A DNA stretch of 64,000 bases from Evansella vedderi (GCF_030813435.1 NZ_JAUSUG010000001.1:62001-126000); one strand, 5' to 3'; positions 35,313 to 44,604 are shown, counted from the stretch's first letter. A program made the numbers and translations. The notes: a model not told the origin generated them from the sequence alone.

Positions 35313-35762
35313 ATGCTTAATGATCTATATCGAAAGTTAGTCATGGAGCATGCGAAATATAGGCGCAATCACAAGCGATTAGAAGGGGAGAATGTACGGA
35401 AGGTCCATTATAAAAACCCTACTTGCGGGGATGTAATAACCTTATACATTCAATTAGAAGGGGAAAGAATTAACGATGTTGCCTTTGAAGGGGAGGGATG
35501 CAGTATTAGTATGGCTTCCTCCTCTATGATGACAGAGCTCATTAAAAATAAGGATTTAAATAATGTCTCCATAGTAAGGAATGAGTTTGAACAATTAATT
35601 CGTAAGGGTAAACAGTCCAATGACGATATTGATCTTGGGGATGCAATGTCGTTACGGGGGGTATACAGACTACGAGCGCGTCACAACTGTGCTTTAATGG
35701 CGTGGCAAGCATTGGATAAACTATTGGCTGATGTAAGTGCTTATAAAGGTGTTGAAAAATAG
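35313..35762 (+). CDS. SufU-like zinc-dependent Fe-S assembly paralog
   Basis: A 149-residue protein of the IscU/SufU family. The SufU zinc ligands are all present: Cys38 and Asp40 in NPTCGD, Cys63 in GEGCSIS and Cys126 in RHNCALMAW. The Gram-positive SufU insertion before the last Cys is present as well (LGDAMSLRGVYRLRAR). SufU accepts sulfur from SufS. A housekeeping sufU normally sits in sufCDSUB, whereas this copy stands alone behind a Zur box. A zinc-starvation version of SufU is the obvious idea; whether it truly replaces the main copy is unknown. Confidence 0.88.
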   Translation: MLNDLYRKLVMEHAKYRRNHKRLEGENVRKVHYKNPTCGDVITLYIQLEGERINDVAFEGEGCSISMASSSMMTELIKNKDLNNVSIVRNEFEQLIRKGKQSNDDIDLGDAMSLRGVYRLRARHNCALMAWQALDKLLADVSAYKGVEK

Positions 35763-35820
35763 CAGCACTTTTATGAAAAAACTTTAAAGTAAAACTTAGT
35801 GATAAAATTTTTTTAAGGTA

Positions 35821-35843
35821 TAAATCGTGATCATTACGATTTA
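35821..35843 (+). promoter_or_regulatory. Zur box upstream of COG0523 gene
   Basis: TAAATCGTGAT-C-ATTACGATTTA matches the 23-nt Zur box with one mismatch, 35 nt before the ATG at 35878. Confidence 0.85.
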
Positions 35844-35877
35844 TCGATGGCAATACTATAAATTGGAGGAAGTAAAA

Positions 35878-36873
35878 ATGAATAAAAGTAATAAAGTTCC
35901 TGTTACAGTTTTAACTGGATTTTTAGGAGCTGGGAAAACCACGCTACTAAATTATATTTTAAGTGCCAATCATGGGAAAAAGATTGCCGTTATTGTTAAC
36001 GAGTTTGGGGAAGTTGGCATTGATAACCAATTAGTAGTTGGTGCTGATGAAGAAATTTTTGAAATGAATAATGGGTGTATTTGCTGTACTGTACGAGGAG
36101 ATTTGATTCGTATTCTTCATGAATTAAAAGAAAAAAGAAGTAGTAGTGATGAAAAGAAGAAGTTAGAATTTGACCGCATCGTTATTGAAACAACAGGTCT
36201 TGCAGATCCAGGTCCTGTTGCTCAAACCTTTTTCGTAGATCCTTCTATATCCGAATACTATCATTTAGATTCCATCGTTACCGTAGTTGATTCCTATCAT
36301 GCTCATGATCAGTTAGACAGATCACATGAAGCACAAGAACAGGTTGCTTTCGCAGATGTGCTCCTCCTTAACAAGGTAGATTTAGTGAGTGAAGAAGAAT
36401 TAACTACATTGGAAAACAGGTTAAGGAGAATCAATCCATCTGCTGCTATTCAATATGGAGAGCATAGTCATGTGGAATTAGATAAAATCTTAGATTTATA
36501 TTCCTTTGATTTAGATAAAAAGCTTGAAATAGCACCTAATTTTCTAAGTGAACATCACCACCATCATCACGATGACCATGTAAAAGCAATTGTATTAAGA
36601 ACGGATAGGCCATTAAACCTAAAAAAAGTAGAAATGTGGATGGATACAGTTATTGAAATACTTGGACCTAGTATGTACCGTTACAAAGGAATTTTTAACA
36701 TTGAAAATTTAGATAATAGAGTAGTGTTTCAGGGTGTTCATATGTTATTCGCAGGTCACGCAGATCGACCTTGGGAGCGAAATGAAAAACGGATGAGTGA
36801 AATGGTTGTCATTGGGAAAGATTTAGATGGAAAGTGGTTCCAAGAGCAATTTGAAAAGTGTACATCGGCTTAA
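35878..36873 (+). CDS. COG0523 GTPase, zinc metallochaperone (ZagA/YciC type)
   Basis: A 331-residue G3E GTPase. Walker A GFLGAGKTT (14-22), CxCC metal motif GCICC (66-70), ETTGLADPGPV, NKVDL guanine specificity, a histidine run HHHHHHDDH near residue 226, and the C-terminal CobW_C domain. The protein begins at ATG 35878 after TTGGAGGA. ZagA/YciC in B. subtilis is Zur-repressed and delivers zinc to client enzymes. The Zur box and adjacent SufU paralog suggest a zinc client nearby. Confidence 0.9.
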   Translation: MNKSNKVPVTVLTGFLGAGKTTLLNYILSANHGKKIAVIVNEFGEVGIDNQLVVGADEEIFEMNNGCICCTVRGDLIRILHELKEKRSSSDEKKKLEFDRIVIETTGLADPGPVAQTFFVDPSISEYYHLDSIVTVVDSYHAHDQLDRSHEAQEQVAFADVLLLNKVDLVSEEELTTLENRLRRINPSAAIQYGEHSHVELDKILDLYSFDLDKKLEIAPNFLSEHHHHHHDDHVKAIVLRTDRPLNLKKVEMWMDTVIEILGPSMYRYKGIFNIENLDNRVVFQGVHMLFAGHADRPWERNEKRMSEMVVIGKDLDGKWFQEQFEKCTSA

Positions 36874-36888
36874 AAAGGGGGAAATGAA

Positions 36889-37281
36889 ATGGCAACATGG
36901 GTTTTAAGGGAAACCACGCATCACGTATTTATTTGTAACGGGGGAAGCTGTACAAAGGCAGGGGCGGAACAATTAGTTCAAGCCGTCAGAAAGGAAATTG
37001 GAGAAAGAGGCTTGGATGGTAGAATACATACGTCAAGAACACTTTGTAATGGGCGATGTCAAGATAAATGTGTTTTAATCTCCTACCCAGAGGGATACTG
37101 GTATAAGGAAATGACAAGTGAAGATGCCCCTCCGTTTGTTGAATCATTATTAACAGGTGAAATAATGGAAGAGAAATTAAGTCTTTCATTTGATGGTAGT
37201 GGGTTTCAACCTACAGAAGGTACTTTTGTAGGTATAGACAAACAACGAGAAACTGTGGAGAAAGTCTCGAAGAAGTTATAA
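36889..37281 (+). CDS. Thioredoxin-like [2Fe-2S] ferredoxin domain protein
   Basis: A 130-residue protein. Cysteines at 16 and 21 (FICNGGSCTKAG) and 53, 57 and 61 (LCNGRCQDKC) fit the thioredoxin-like [2Fe-2S] family, together with VLISYPEGYWYKEMT. CbiW of the B. megaterium cobalamin operon is a relative. Located 15 nt after the COG0523 gene and thus in its Zur-controlled unit. It could supply electrons or a redox check to the chelatase or metallochaperone; that is inference. Confidence 0.83.
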   Translation: MATWVLRETTHHVFICNGGSCTKAGAEQLVQAVRKEIGERGLDGRIHTSRTLCNGRCQDKCVLISYPEGYWYKEMTSEDAPPFVESLLTGEIMEEKLSLSFDGSGFQPTEGTFVGIDKQRETVEKVSKKL

Positions 37282-37337
37282 AAACACTAACACTTTCATT
37301 TTTAAATTATGGGTAGTTGAATAGGTAAAAAATCATC

Positions 37338-37374
37338 AAAGGCACAAAGAACTTCGGTTCTGCGTGCCTTTTTC
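37338..37374 (+). terminator. Terminator with UUCG loop
   Basis: AAAGGCAC (37338-37345) pairs with GTGCCTTT, with an inner GAAC-TTCG-GTTC stem-loop, followed by TTTTTC. Confidence 0.85.
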
Positions 37375-37514
37375 TAGTTGTATTAGGATCCGTAACATTT
37401 AACCTAAAGGGAAGGATAAACATAGGAAAAATAGGACAACAAAAATAAAAGTTTGTAAGAGATTAATTGGGAATTTATTCACTTTACATATTAAATTAGC
37501 TAGTTTAATATAGG

Positions 37515-37537
37515 TAAATCGGAATCATTACTATTTA
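37515..37537 (+). promoter_or_regulatory. Degenerate Zur box
   Basis: TAAATCGGAAT-C-ATTACTATTTA: same length and spacing as the other Zur boxes, with two arm mismatches, 53 nt before the binding-protein start. Weaker, but the position fits. Confidence 0.65.
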
Positions 37538-37589
37538 CGGTTTTTAAGTTTCATTTTAAAACACTATAACAGAAGGAGAGAATGAAAGA

Positions 37590-39152
37590 ATGTTTAACAA
37601 ATATGCTTTTTTTGGTTTAATTTTGATTGCCCTTCTTGCTTTTGCTGCGGGATGTGGAAGTAAAAGCGAGAATAGTGTTTCTCAAGCACAGGAAGAAGGT
37701 ACAAGTGAATCTTCTGAAAAAGGGAGTAAATCTTTAACACTACTATTTAGTTTTCCCTCTGCAACCATTGATCCTCATCAGGACTGGATGGGGGTTCGAG
37801 CAGGTATAGCAGAAACGTTAGTGAAAATTGATGAGGAATTAGAAATTCAACCTTGGTTAGCAGAATCATGGGAGCAAACGGATGAAAAAACATGGACATT
37901 TAAGATCAGAGATGGCATTACATTCCACGATGGCACGTTAGTAGATGCCCAAGCTGTAAAGGCTTCGTTTGAACGTCTACTTGATGTAAATCAGGCAATG
38001 GCATCTACGTTAAAAATTGAATCTATGGAAGCAAATGGTCAAGAGATTACCTTTATCACATTAGAGGAATACCCTGTATTTCCTTCTGAACTGGTCCATG
38101 TAAATGCTTCTATTATTAAGGCAGACTCTGACAATGTCAGTGAAAAACCAATCGCAACAGGTCCTTTTCAAGTGGTTAACTTTACATCTGAAACAGAGAT
38201 TAACCTAGAAAGATATGAGGCCTACTGGGATGGTGCTGCAAATATAGACGACGTGACGATAAAGTTTAATTCTGATGGAAATGTCAGGGCTCTTGCTCTT
38301 CAATCGGGTGAAGCAGATATTGCTTATCATTTACCACCAGAGGCGTTAGAACCAATCGAGCGTTAGGAAGACCTTCGTGTAGAATCTGTATCTAGTTTAC
38401 GTGTTCATTTCATTCTTTATAATAACGCAACGCCAGCATTACAAGATGTAAACGTTCGAAAAGCGCTGGATCTACTAGTCAATCGGCCAATTTCAGTAAA
38501 TGAGATTATGAATGGGCATGCTACAGTTGCAAATGGTCCGTTTCATTCCGATTTTCCTTTTGCTAAAGAAGGGGTTCCTGAAAGCTATGATCCTGCACAG
38601 GCAGAGGAGTTATTAAAAAAGGCTGGCTATGAAAAAAATCAAGATGGGAAGCTTGAAAAAGATGGAGAGATCCTAGAGTTAACGTTAACAACTTTCCAAG
38701 GGCGACCGGAGCTCCCATTAATGGCGCAATACTTACAAGCAGAAGCAGCTAATATAGGAATTCAGCTTAATATTGTAACGGTTGAGAATATTGATAGCTA
38801 TTTATGGGATCAACAAGATGAATGGGATTTAGTTACATACACTCTTCTGAGTGCACCACGTGGTGATGGTGGATACTTTTTAAATGTAGCGTATTTACCA
38901 GATGGGTCATTAAATCCAGGGCAAATTAACATTCCAGAATTAAATGAAATAATCGAAAAATTAAATATGACTTCCGACTTTAATGAGCGAATTGATTTAC
39001 AGAAAAAAGCTGTAGATATTATCCAGGAAGAGGTTCCACAATCGTTAATTTTACATCCTCATATCATTGTAGGAGTAAATGAACGTGTTAAAAACTGGAG
39101 CCCAGGATCAGAGGAGTACTATCTAATTACCAATAAAATGGATGTTCAGTAA
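37590..39152 (+). pseudogene. Nik/Opp-type ABC binding lipoprotein interrupted by one in-frame TAG
   Basis: A lipoprotein of the SBP family 5 (NikA/CntA/DppA). Lipobox AAGC, SFPSATIDPHQDW, LAESWEQTDEKTWTFKIRDGITFHDG, then LQSGEADIAYHLPPEALEPIER followed by TAG (38364-38366). The same frame continues EDLRVESVSSLRVHFILYNN and RKALDLLVNRP to the normal C-terminus at 39152. Without the stop it would be about 520 residues, as usual. One nonsense base change is the only lesion. It belongs to the nik-like operon that follows. NikA and CntA bind nickel- or zinc-chelates. Confidence 0.88.
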
Positions 39153-39162
39153 TGGAATGGAG

Positions 39163-39408
39163 GCTGGGAAATAACTTAAGTTTTTAAATGAAAATACGAA
39201 CAATGTATCACTATAGCGGAGGAAATATACGTAGACTCCTGCGGGAGCAAAGGCAAAGGTGAGACCCCACAGTGCGTAAGCGCGAGGAGGCTCACCAGCC
39301 GCCCGCGGAAAGCGAAGTATATTTCCGAAGTGATTTATATGCACCACAATTTTTTCTGTTTCGTTCGGATTTCTCATTGATAAAACACTTTTGTCCTAGC
39401 CTCTTTTC
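39163..39408. repeat. Family A repeat interrupted by a family B repeat
   Basis: The outer parts are family A: GGAGGCTGGGAAATAACTTA at the left, and GCGAAGTATATTTCCGAAG and CACTTTTGTCCTAGCCTC at the right. In its middle (about 39222-39313) sits the GC-rich family B unit GACTCCTGCGGGAGCAAAGG ... GAGGAGGCTCACC ... CCGCCCGCGGAAAGCGAAG. GGAAATATAC and GTATATTTCC flank the insert. It separates the binding-protein gene from its permeases. Confidence 0.82.
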
Positions 39409-39471
39409 TTGTAAAACAAAAGGCCACTTTTAGTTTTTCGGTCTTAGTTAATAATATAGCAGGTGACTAAT

Positions 39472-40422
39472 GTGCGTATAGTTTTATCAATGATAGGATC
39501 AAGACTCATTCAGTTAGTTGTAATGGTATTGGTTTTATCTTTTGTAACGTTTTTGTTGATGAAAATCACACCAGGAGATCCCATTCGAGCAATTTTAAAG
39601 GTAGACGATGTGATAACGACAACAGCGGAAGAGGAGAAATTAAGGGAAGAGTATGGATTCGATCAACCAATTTTGATCCAATATAGTCGATGGTTACTGG
39701 GGATAGTACAATTTGATCTGGGTGAATCACTCATAGCAAATAAACCGGTTTTAGACATGATTATGGGACGTCTGCCAGCTTCCATAGCTTTGGCAACAGG
39801 AGGTTTAGTGGTGCTCTTTTTGATTTCCGTTCCCCTTGGCGTATTAGGAGCTGTTTATGAAGGTAGGTGGCCAGACTATATAAGTCGTTGGTTTGCGTTA
39901 GTTGGTGCTTCCATTCCTAGATTTTGGCTTGGACTTTTATTAATTTATTTCTTTTCATTAAAGCTTAACCTGCTTCCCGTTATGGGGAATGGAACGTTAG
40001 CCCATTTTATTTTACCCTCTATTACTTTGGGGGTTGCTATGGCACCACTATATATTAGGCTTTTAAGAGAACGACTTATTTCTACGCTACAAAGCTCCTA
40101 TATTGAAGCAGCGAAGGCAAGAGGGCTAAGAAAAGAGCGAATCCTCATTTTTCACGCGTTAAGAGGGAGTCTCGTTCCGTTAATTACGATGTTCGGATTA
40201 AGTATCGGTAGTCTACTCGGTGGAATAACGGTGATTGAAATCCTTTTTTCTTGGCCAGGGATGGGGGAACTGATCGTTCAAGGGGTAATGCAGCGTGACT
40301 ACCCTGTCATTCAAGGTTACATCCTGATTGTAGGTTTCCTCGTTGTCATTACAAATCTTATCGTAGACTTACTGTACCTAGTGATTAATCCTCAAATCAA
40401 ACAAGGAAAGGAAGTTGTCTAG
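39472..40422 (+). CDS. NikB/OppB-type ABC permease
   Basis: A 316-residue permease with six helices. GDPIRAILKVDD after helix one, QYSRWLLGIVQFDLGESL, SVPLGVLGAVYEGRW, and the EAA loop YIEAAKARGLRKERILIFHALRGSLVP. GTG 39472 (six bases after AGGTG) is preferred to GTG 39463. Heterodimeric partner of the next permease; imports peptide-like or metallophore-bound metals. Confidence 0.87.
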   Translation: MRIVLSMIGSRLIQLVVMVLVLSFVTFLLMKITPGDPIRAILKVDDVITTTAEEEKLREEYGFDQPILIQYSRWLLGIVQFDLGESLIANKPVLDMIMGRLPASIALATGGLVVLFLISVPLGVLGAVYEGRWPDYISRWFALVGASIPRFWLGLLLIYFFSLKLNLLPVMGNGTLAHFILPSITLGVAMAPLYIRLLRERLISTLQSSYIEAAKARGLRKERILIFHALRGSLVPLITMFGLSIGSLLGGITVIEILFSWPGMGELIVQGVMQRDYPVIQGYILIVGFLVVITNLIVDLLYLVINPQIKQGKEVV

Positions 40423-41270
40423 TGGAAGTAACAGTTATCAAAAAAGCAAGACTCCTTCATAATCCAAGTATGGTTTTTGGGATGATCCTTACTATTTTTC
40501 TTGCTGGTATTATTTTTGTTGGGGGGGCTTTCGTTCCATATAGTCCCTTTGAAATTAATATGGGAAACAGACTCCAAGGTGCTTCATCTGTTCATTGGTT
40601 TGGAACAGATCAATTAGGGCGTGATGTGTTTGCACGAATGGTATATGGTGCTCAGTTAACGATCGGTCTAGGGGTGTTTGCCATCGTTATGGCATTATGC
40701 ATTGGTGTTCCAATCGGTCTTCTTTCTGGTTATATTGGTGGGAAAATCGATGCGTTTTTCATGAGAATGATTGATGGGGTTTTAGCGTTTCCTGATTTTA
40801 TTTTAGCGATTGCAATTGCGGGGATGTTAGGACCCAGTTTAACAAACCTCATTATTGCGATAGTTTTAGTTAGGTGGATTGTTTATGCTCGTGTTGTTCG
40901 GGGATTAGTCCTAGCTGAAAAGGAAAAAGAATACGTGTTAGTTTCAAAGGTCTCGTATTCTAGCACCTTCAAAACTATTCGAATGCATTTATTACCTCAA
41001 GTGATGCCAGACATTATTGTAATGGCTGCGATTGATATTGGAAAAGTAATTTTACTTATTTCGGCATTCTCCTATATTGGTCTTGGTGCGCAGCCACCTA
41101 TACCAGAATGGGGTGCAATGCTTAATGATGGGCGTGCCTATTTTCAAGTGGTACCTTCCCTTATGATTTACCCTGGACTTGCCATTATGTTAACGGTTCT
41201 CTGTTGCAACTTACTCGGAGATGGCTTAAAAAGTTACTTTGATATTCGGAAAGGAAGGGATTATTTGTGA
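40422..41270 (+). CDS. NikC/OppC-type ABC permease
   Basis: A 282-residue permease. HWFGTDQLGRDVFARMVYGAQLTIGLG is the OppC/NikC hallmark; the EAA loop is KEYVLVSKVSYSSTFKTIRMHLLPQVMP. GTG start overlaps the previous stop. Pairs with NikB-like permease. Confidence 0.88.
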   Translation: MEVTVIKKARLLHNPSMVFGMILTIFLAGIIFVGGAFVPYSPFEINMGNRLQGASSVHWFGTDQLGRDVFARMVYGAQLTIGLGVFAIVMALCIGVPIGLLSGYIGGKIDAFFMRMIDGVLAFPDFILAIAIAGMLGPSLTNLIIAIVLVRWIVYARVVRGLVLAEKEKEYVLVSKVSYSSTFKTIRMHLLPQVMPDIIVMAAIDIGKVILLISAFSYIGLGAQPPIPEWGAMLNDGRAYFQVVPSLMIYPGLAIMLTVLCCNLLGDGLKSYFDIRKGRDYL

Positions 41271-42088
41271 GAGAACCCGTAATTTCCATACAAAATTTAT
41301 TGATTGAAAGTAGCATTGGACAGAAAACGATTTTAAATAAGGTGAACTTAGAAGTAGCCAAAGGTGAGATTGTTGGCTTAATTGGAGAGAGTGGAAGTGG
41401 AAAAAGTATAACTGCGAGGGTCCTATTAGGCTTACTCCCGTCTGGTATGAACGTTCGAGGTCAAATCTTTTTTCAAAATGAAAATCTATTAACCATGTCT
41501 GCAAAAGAGCATAGAAAACTACTTGGAAAAGAGATAGGGGTCATTTTTCAAGATTATCGTGGAAGCTTCACTCCGTTTATTAAAATAGGAAAGCAGATGG
41601 CAGAAACGATTCGTACGCATCATGTCGTCAGTAAAAAAGAAGCAAAAAACATCTCTTTACAAGTTCTTGAGGAAATGGGATTGGATTCTAAACGTGTTTA
41701 TTCAAGTTATCCGTTTCAATTAAGTGGCGGACAGGTTCAACGAGCGGCCATTGCCATTGCCCTAGCATTAAAACCTTCTTTACTAATATGTGATGAGGTA
41801 ACGACTGCCTTGGATGTGATGAGTGGTGAAAAAGTACTAGATTACATCGACCATATTCGTAAAGAAACAGGTTGTGCGGTATTAATGATTACACATGATT
41901 TAATGCAGGCCTACAAGCGTACGGATCACATATACGTTATGCATCAAGGTAAAATCGTAGAAGAAGGTGATCCAGAACAAATTCGTTGTTATCATCAACA
42001 TCCTTATACAAAGAAACTATGTTCTTGCTTGCTTTCCCTTCCAGGGGAAAACAATTTAGTCGTAAATGAAAGAGTGAATTCTATATGA
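41267..42088 (+). CDS. NikD/OppD-type ABC ATPase
   Basis: A 273-residue ATPase. Walker A GESGSGKSI, Q-loop IFQDYRGSFTPF, signature LSGGQVQRAAIA, Walker B LLICDEVTTALD. C-terminal oligopeptide/nickel ABC tail with HPYTKKLCSCLL. GTG start, four-base overlap with the permease gene. One of two ATPases of the importer. Confidence 0.9.
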   Translation: MREPVISIQNLLIESSIGQKTILNKVNLEVAKGEIVGLIGESGSGKSITARVLLGLLPSGMNVRGQIFFQNENLLTMSAKEHRKLLGKEIGVIFQDYRGSFTPFIKIGKQMAETIRTHHVVSKKEAKNISLQVLEEMGLDSKRVYSSYPFQLSGGQVQRAAIAIALALKPSLLICDEVTTALDVMSGEKVLDYIDHIRKETGCAVLMITHDLMQAYKRTDHIYVMHQGKIVEEGDPEQIRCYHQHPYTKKLCSCLLSLPGENNLVVNERVNSI

Positions 42089-42855
42089 GTTTATTAGTAG
42101 TAGATAAATTATCTAAACAATACAACAAAAGTTTTCAAGCATTAGATCATATATCCTTCCAGGTTTGTGAAGGGGAAAGCATTGGAATTGTTGGGGAAAG
42201 TGGAAGTGGAAAAAGTACATTGGCTAAACTCTTATTAGGACTCGAAATTTATAAGGAAGGGCGTATCACGTTTAATGGCGAGGAAATCCCACCGAAAAAA
42301 CGGTCCCTATTTCGACAGTACCGAAAAGATGTTCAAATGATCTTCCAAGACTCGACAAGTACATTGAATCCAAAATTGCCGATATGGAAAAGCCTCCTTG
42401 AACCTTTAAACAATTTCAAGGATTTCACTCCTTCCTTTTTAAAAGGTAGTTTCTCACAAAAAGAAACTGCAGAAAGGCTTTTAGAAATGGTGGGGTTAGA
42501 TAAAGAAATGGCCGATCGGTATCCATGGGAACTAAGTGGTGGACAAAAGCAGCGAGTCAGTATTGCTAGGGCGTTAAGCATTGAACCATCGTTACTTGTT
42601 TGTGATGAACCGACAGCAAGTTTAGATGTGACGATTCAAGTTCAAATATTACACCTCCTGAAAGACATTCAAAAGACAACAAATATGGCAATTCTTTTTA
42701 TTTCACATGATATACGAGCAGTAGCACATCTTTGTGATAACGTATTAGTTCTGAAAAATGGTTCTATTGTGGACCAATTTAGACTGGGAGATCTTTATGA
42801 TATCCATCGTCACCCCTATACAAAAGCTTTAGTTCAAGCGGCAACTCTTGAGTGA
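42085..42855 (+). CDS. NikE/OppF-type ABC ATPase
   Basis: A 256-residue ATPase. Walker A GESGSGKST, IFQDSTSTLNPKLPI, signature LSGGQKQRVSIARAL, Walker B LLVCDEPTASLD, ending HPYTKALVQAATLE. Overlaps the preceding ATPase by four bases. Completes the BCDE set behind the interrupted binding protein. Confidence 0.9.
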   Translation: MSLLVVDKLSKQYNKSFQALDHISFQVCEGESIGIVGESGSGKSTLAKLLLGLEIYKEGRITFNGEEIPPKKRSLFRQYRKDVQMIFQDSTSTLNPKLPIWKSLLEPLNNFKDFTPSFLKGSFSQKETAERLLEMVGLDKEMADRYPWELSGGQKQRVSIARALSIEPSLLVCDEPTASLDVTIQVQILHLLKDIQKTTNMAILFISHDIRAVAHLCDNVLVLKNGSIVDQFRLGDLYDIHRHPYTKALVQAATLE

Positions 42856-42890
42856 GAGCTTTTCAACATATAAAAAATCAAGGCGGTTGT

Positions 42891-44231
42891 ATGATAACGG
42901 AAACGAAACCGATGATACAGCAAGAAATAGTTAGTCATAAAGCTTTTTTAATGCTAGCTATTCCATTAATCGTATCTACCCTAACAACACCACTGTTAGG
43001 AGCTGTTGATACGGCAGTGGTTGGGCATCTAAATAATCCGTCATATATTGGTGGGGTGGCTGTCGGTGCATTAATATTTAATACATTATATTGGCTGCTA
43101 GGTTTTTTACGAGTTAGCACAACGGTTTTTTCTTCGCAAGCTCACGGTATGAAAAGTGAAAACGAAATCCAAACCACATTTTTACGTCCCTTCGTTATTG
43201 CATTAGTGGTAGGGATAGTATTTATCCTTTTACAAGTACCGATAAAAACGGCAGCTATATCCATCATTAGTCCATCTGCACAAGTTGCTGTTTTATCTGA
43301 GCTTTATTTTGACATTCGTATTTGGGGAGCCCCGTTTGCCCTTGTCAATTATGTTATTTTAGGCTGGTTAATTGGTACGTCAAAAGTAAAATTAGCTTTA
43401 ATTTTACAAGTTTTTATGAATGTATTAAATATTATTCTAGATGTGTTATTTGTACTTGTTTTTAGTTACGGAGTTGCTGGGGTAGCAGCTGCTAGTTTAA
43501 TTTCTGAGATTTCAGGTGCTTTAATTGGTGTAGGGATTTTCTTAGGTATTTATAAATTACGTGATCTTCGTCAAAGTGAAGGGATTTTTACGAAAGCTCC
43601 TTTCATTAACATGTTAAAGATGAATCGAGATTTATTCATTCGTACAGCTTGCTTATTAACCGTGTTTACTGTATTTACGGCTCAAGGGGCAAAAATGGGG
43701 GAGCTTACACTAGCAGTAAATGCTATTTTACTGCAAATTCAGTTTTTGATGGCTTATTTTTTTGATGGAATTTCAAATGCAACAAGCATTCTAGTTGGAA
43801 GAGCAGTCGGTGAAAAGAATAAAAGACTCTATACACGTTCGATCCAGCTATCAGCGATTTGGGCATTTGTCGCTTCCATTAGTTTAATGATTCTGTTATT
43901 TATCGGAAAGGATTTGGTTATCCCGCTATTTACTAGTATTACCTCCGTTCAGTTACAAACACATGTCTATTTGATATGGATGTTACTCTTTCCTTTAACT
44001 ATTTTTTGGGGAATTCAATTAAATGGAATTTTTTCAGGAGCAACGAAAGCAGCTCCGATTAGAGATTCCTTAATTATATCGATGGTCGTTTTCTTAGTGA
44101 GTGTATGGCTTTTCATTCCCATATGGGGGAACCATGGATTATGGTTAGCTTTTACGTTATTTAGTCTTTCAAGATCCCTTTCCCTTTGGGTGTATTTGCC
44201 CCGACTTCAAAAAACGGTGTTTCACTATTGA
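42891..44231 (+). CDS. MATE-family efflux transporter (DinF-like)
   Basis: A 446-residue, 12-helix MATE protein. FLMLAIPLIVSTLTTPLLGAVDTAVVGHL, GFLRVSTTVFSSQAHG and NVLNIILDVLFV are typical of the DinF branch. I start at ATG 42891 near AAGGCGG; a GTG frame reaches 42852 and overlaps the ATPase. In the cnt operon of Staphylococcus an importer of this ABC type is followed by an exporter for the metallophore. The same order here is suggestive, but no nicotianamine-like synthase is visible. Confidence 0.88.
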   Translation: MITETKPMIQQEIVSHKAFLMLAIPLIVSTLTTPLLGAVDTAVVGHLNNPSYIGGVAVGALIFNTLYWLLGFLRVSTTVFSSQAHGMKSENEIQTTFLRPFVIALVVGIVFILLQVPIKTAAISIISPSAQVAVLSELYFDIRIWGAPFALVNYVILGWLIGTSKVKLALILQVFMNVLNIILDVLFVLVFSYGVAGVAAASLISEISGALIGVGIFLGIYKLRDLRQSEGIFTKAPFINMLKMNRDLFIRTACLLTVFTVFTAQGAKMGELTLAVNAILLQIQFLMAYFFDGISNATSILVGRAVGEKNKRLYTRSIQLSAIWAFVASISLMILLFIGKDLVIPLFTSITSVQLQTHVYLIWMLLFPLTIFWGIQLNGIFSGATKAAPIRDSLIISMVVFLVSVWLFIPIWGNHGLWLAFTLFSLSRSLSLWVYLPRLQKTVFHY

Positions 44232-44604
44232 TATTGACTACTAGTAGAGAAAAGTTGGAATGAAAATCTTTCGTTCTAACGAATTCTAATATTATGCTAG
44301 AATTCGTGGTTTCTCTATTCTATTTTTTAACCCATCAACAAACACTTTCACATTGGTTTCATCATAGGTTATTTAAATTATATAGCTGTTTAGGCAATTG
44401 ATTTTTAAAAAAAGCTTGGAGAAGTGAAAGGCGGCGACTCCAGCGGGAAAAGCAACAACTGAAGACCCCGCAGGGCGGTTTTCCCGAGGAGGCTGAAGCG
44501 TTGCCCGCGGAAAGCGTCCGCCTGTAGCGACTCCAAGCCATGCTATAATTTTAAAAACAACAATCTATGAGAAAAGAGCCAATTATGAAATAACCAAATT
44601 ACTA
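44232..44604. repeat. Intergenic region with GC-rich family B repeat
   Basis: GAATTCTAATATTATGCTAGAATTC near 44280-44305 is a terminator-like hairpin after the MATE gene. Positions 44418-44540 are a full family B copy: GACTCCAGCGGGAAAAGCAA, GAAGACCCCGCAGGGCGG, GAGGAGGCTGAAGCG, GCCCGCGGAAAGCGTCCGCC. GC content stands out from the AT-rich flanks. No gene. Confidence 0.75.

Noticed and set aside
38364-38366. Pyrrolysine or programmed read-through at TAG
   Set aside because: Not known in this family or in Bacillaceae; no functional residue is expected at this site. A nonsense mutation or error is simpler.
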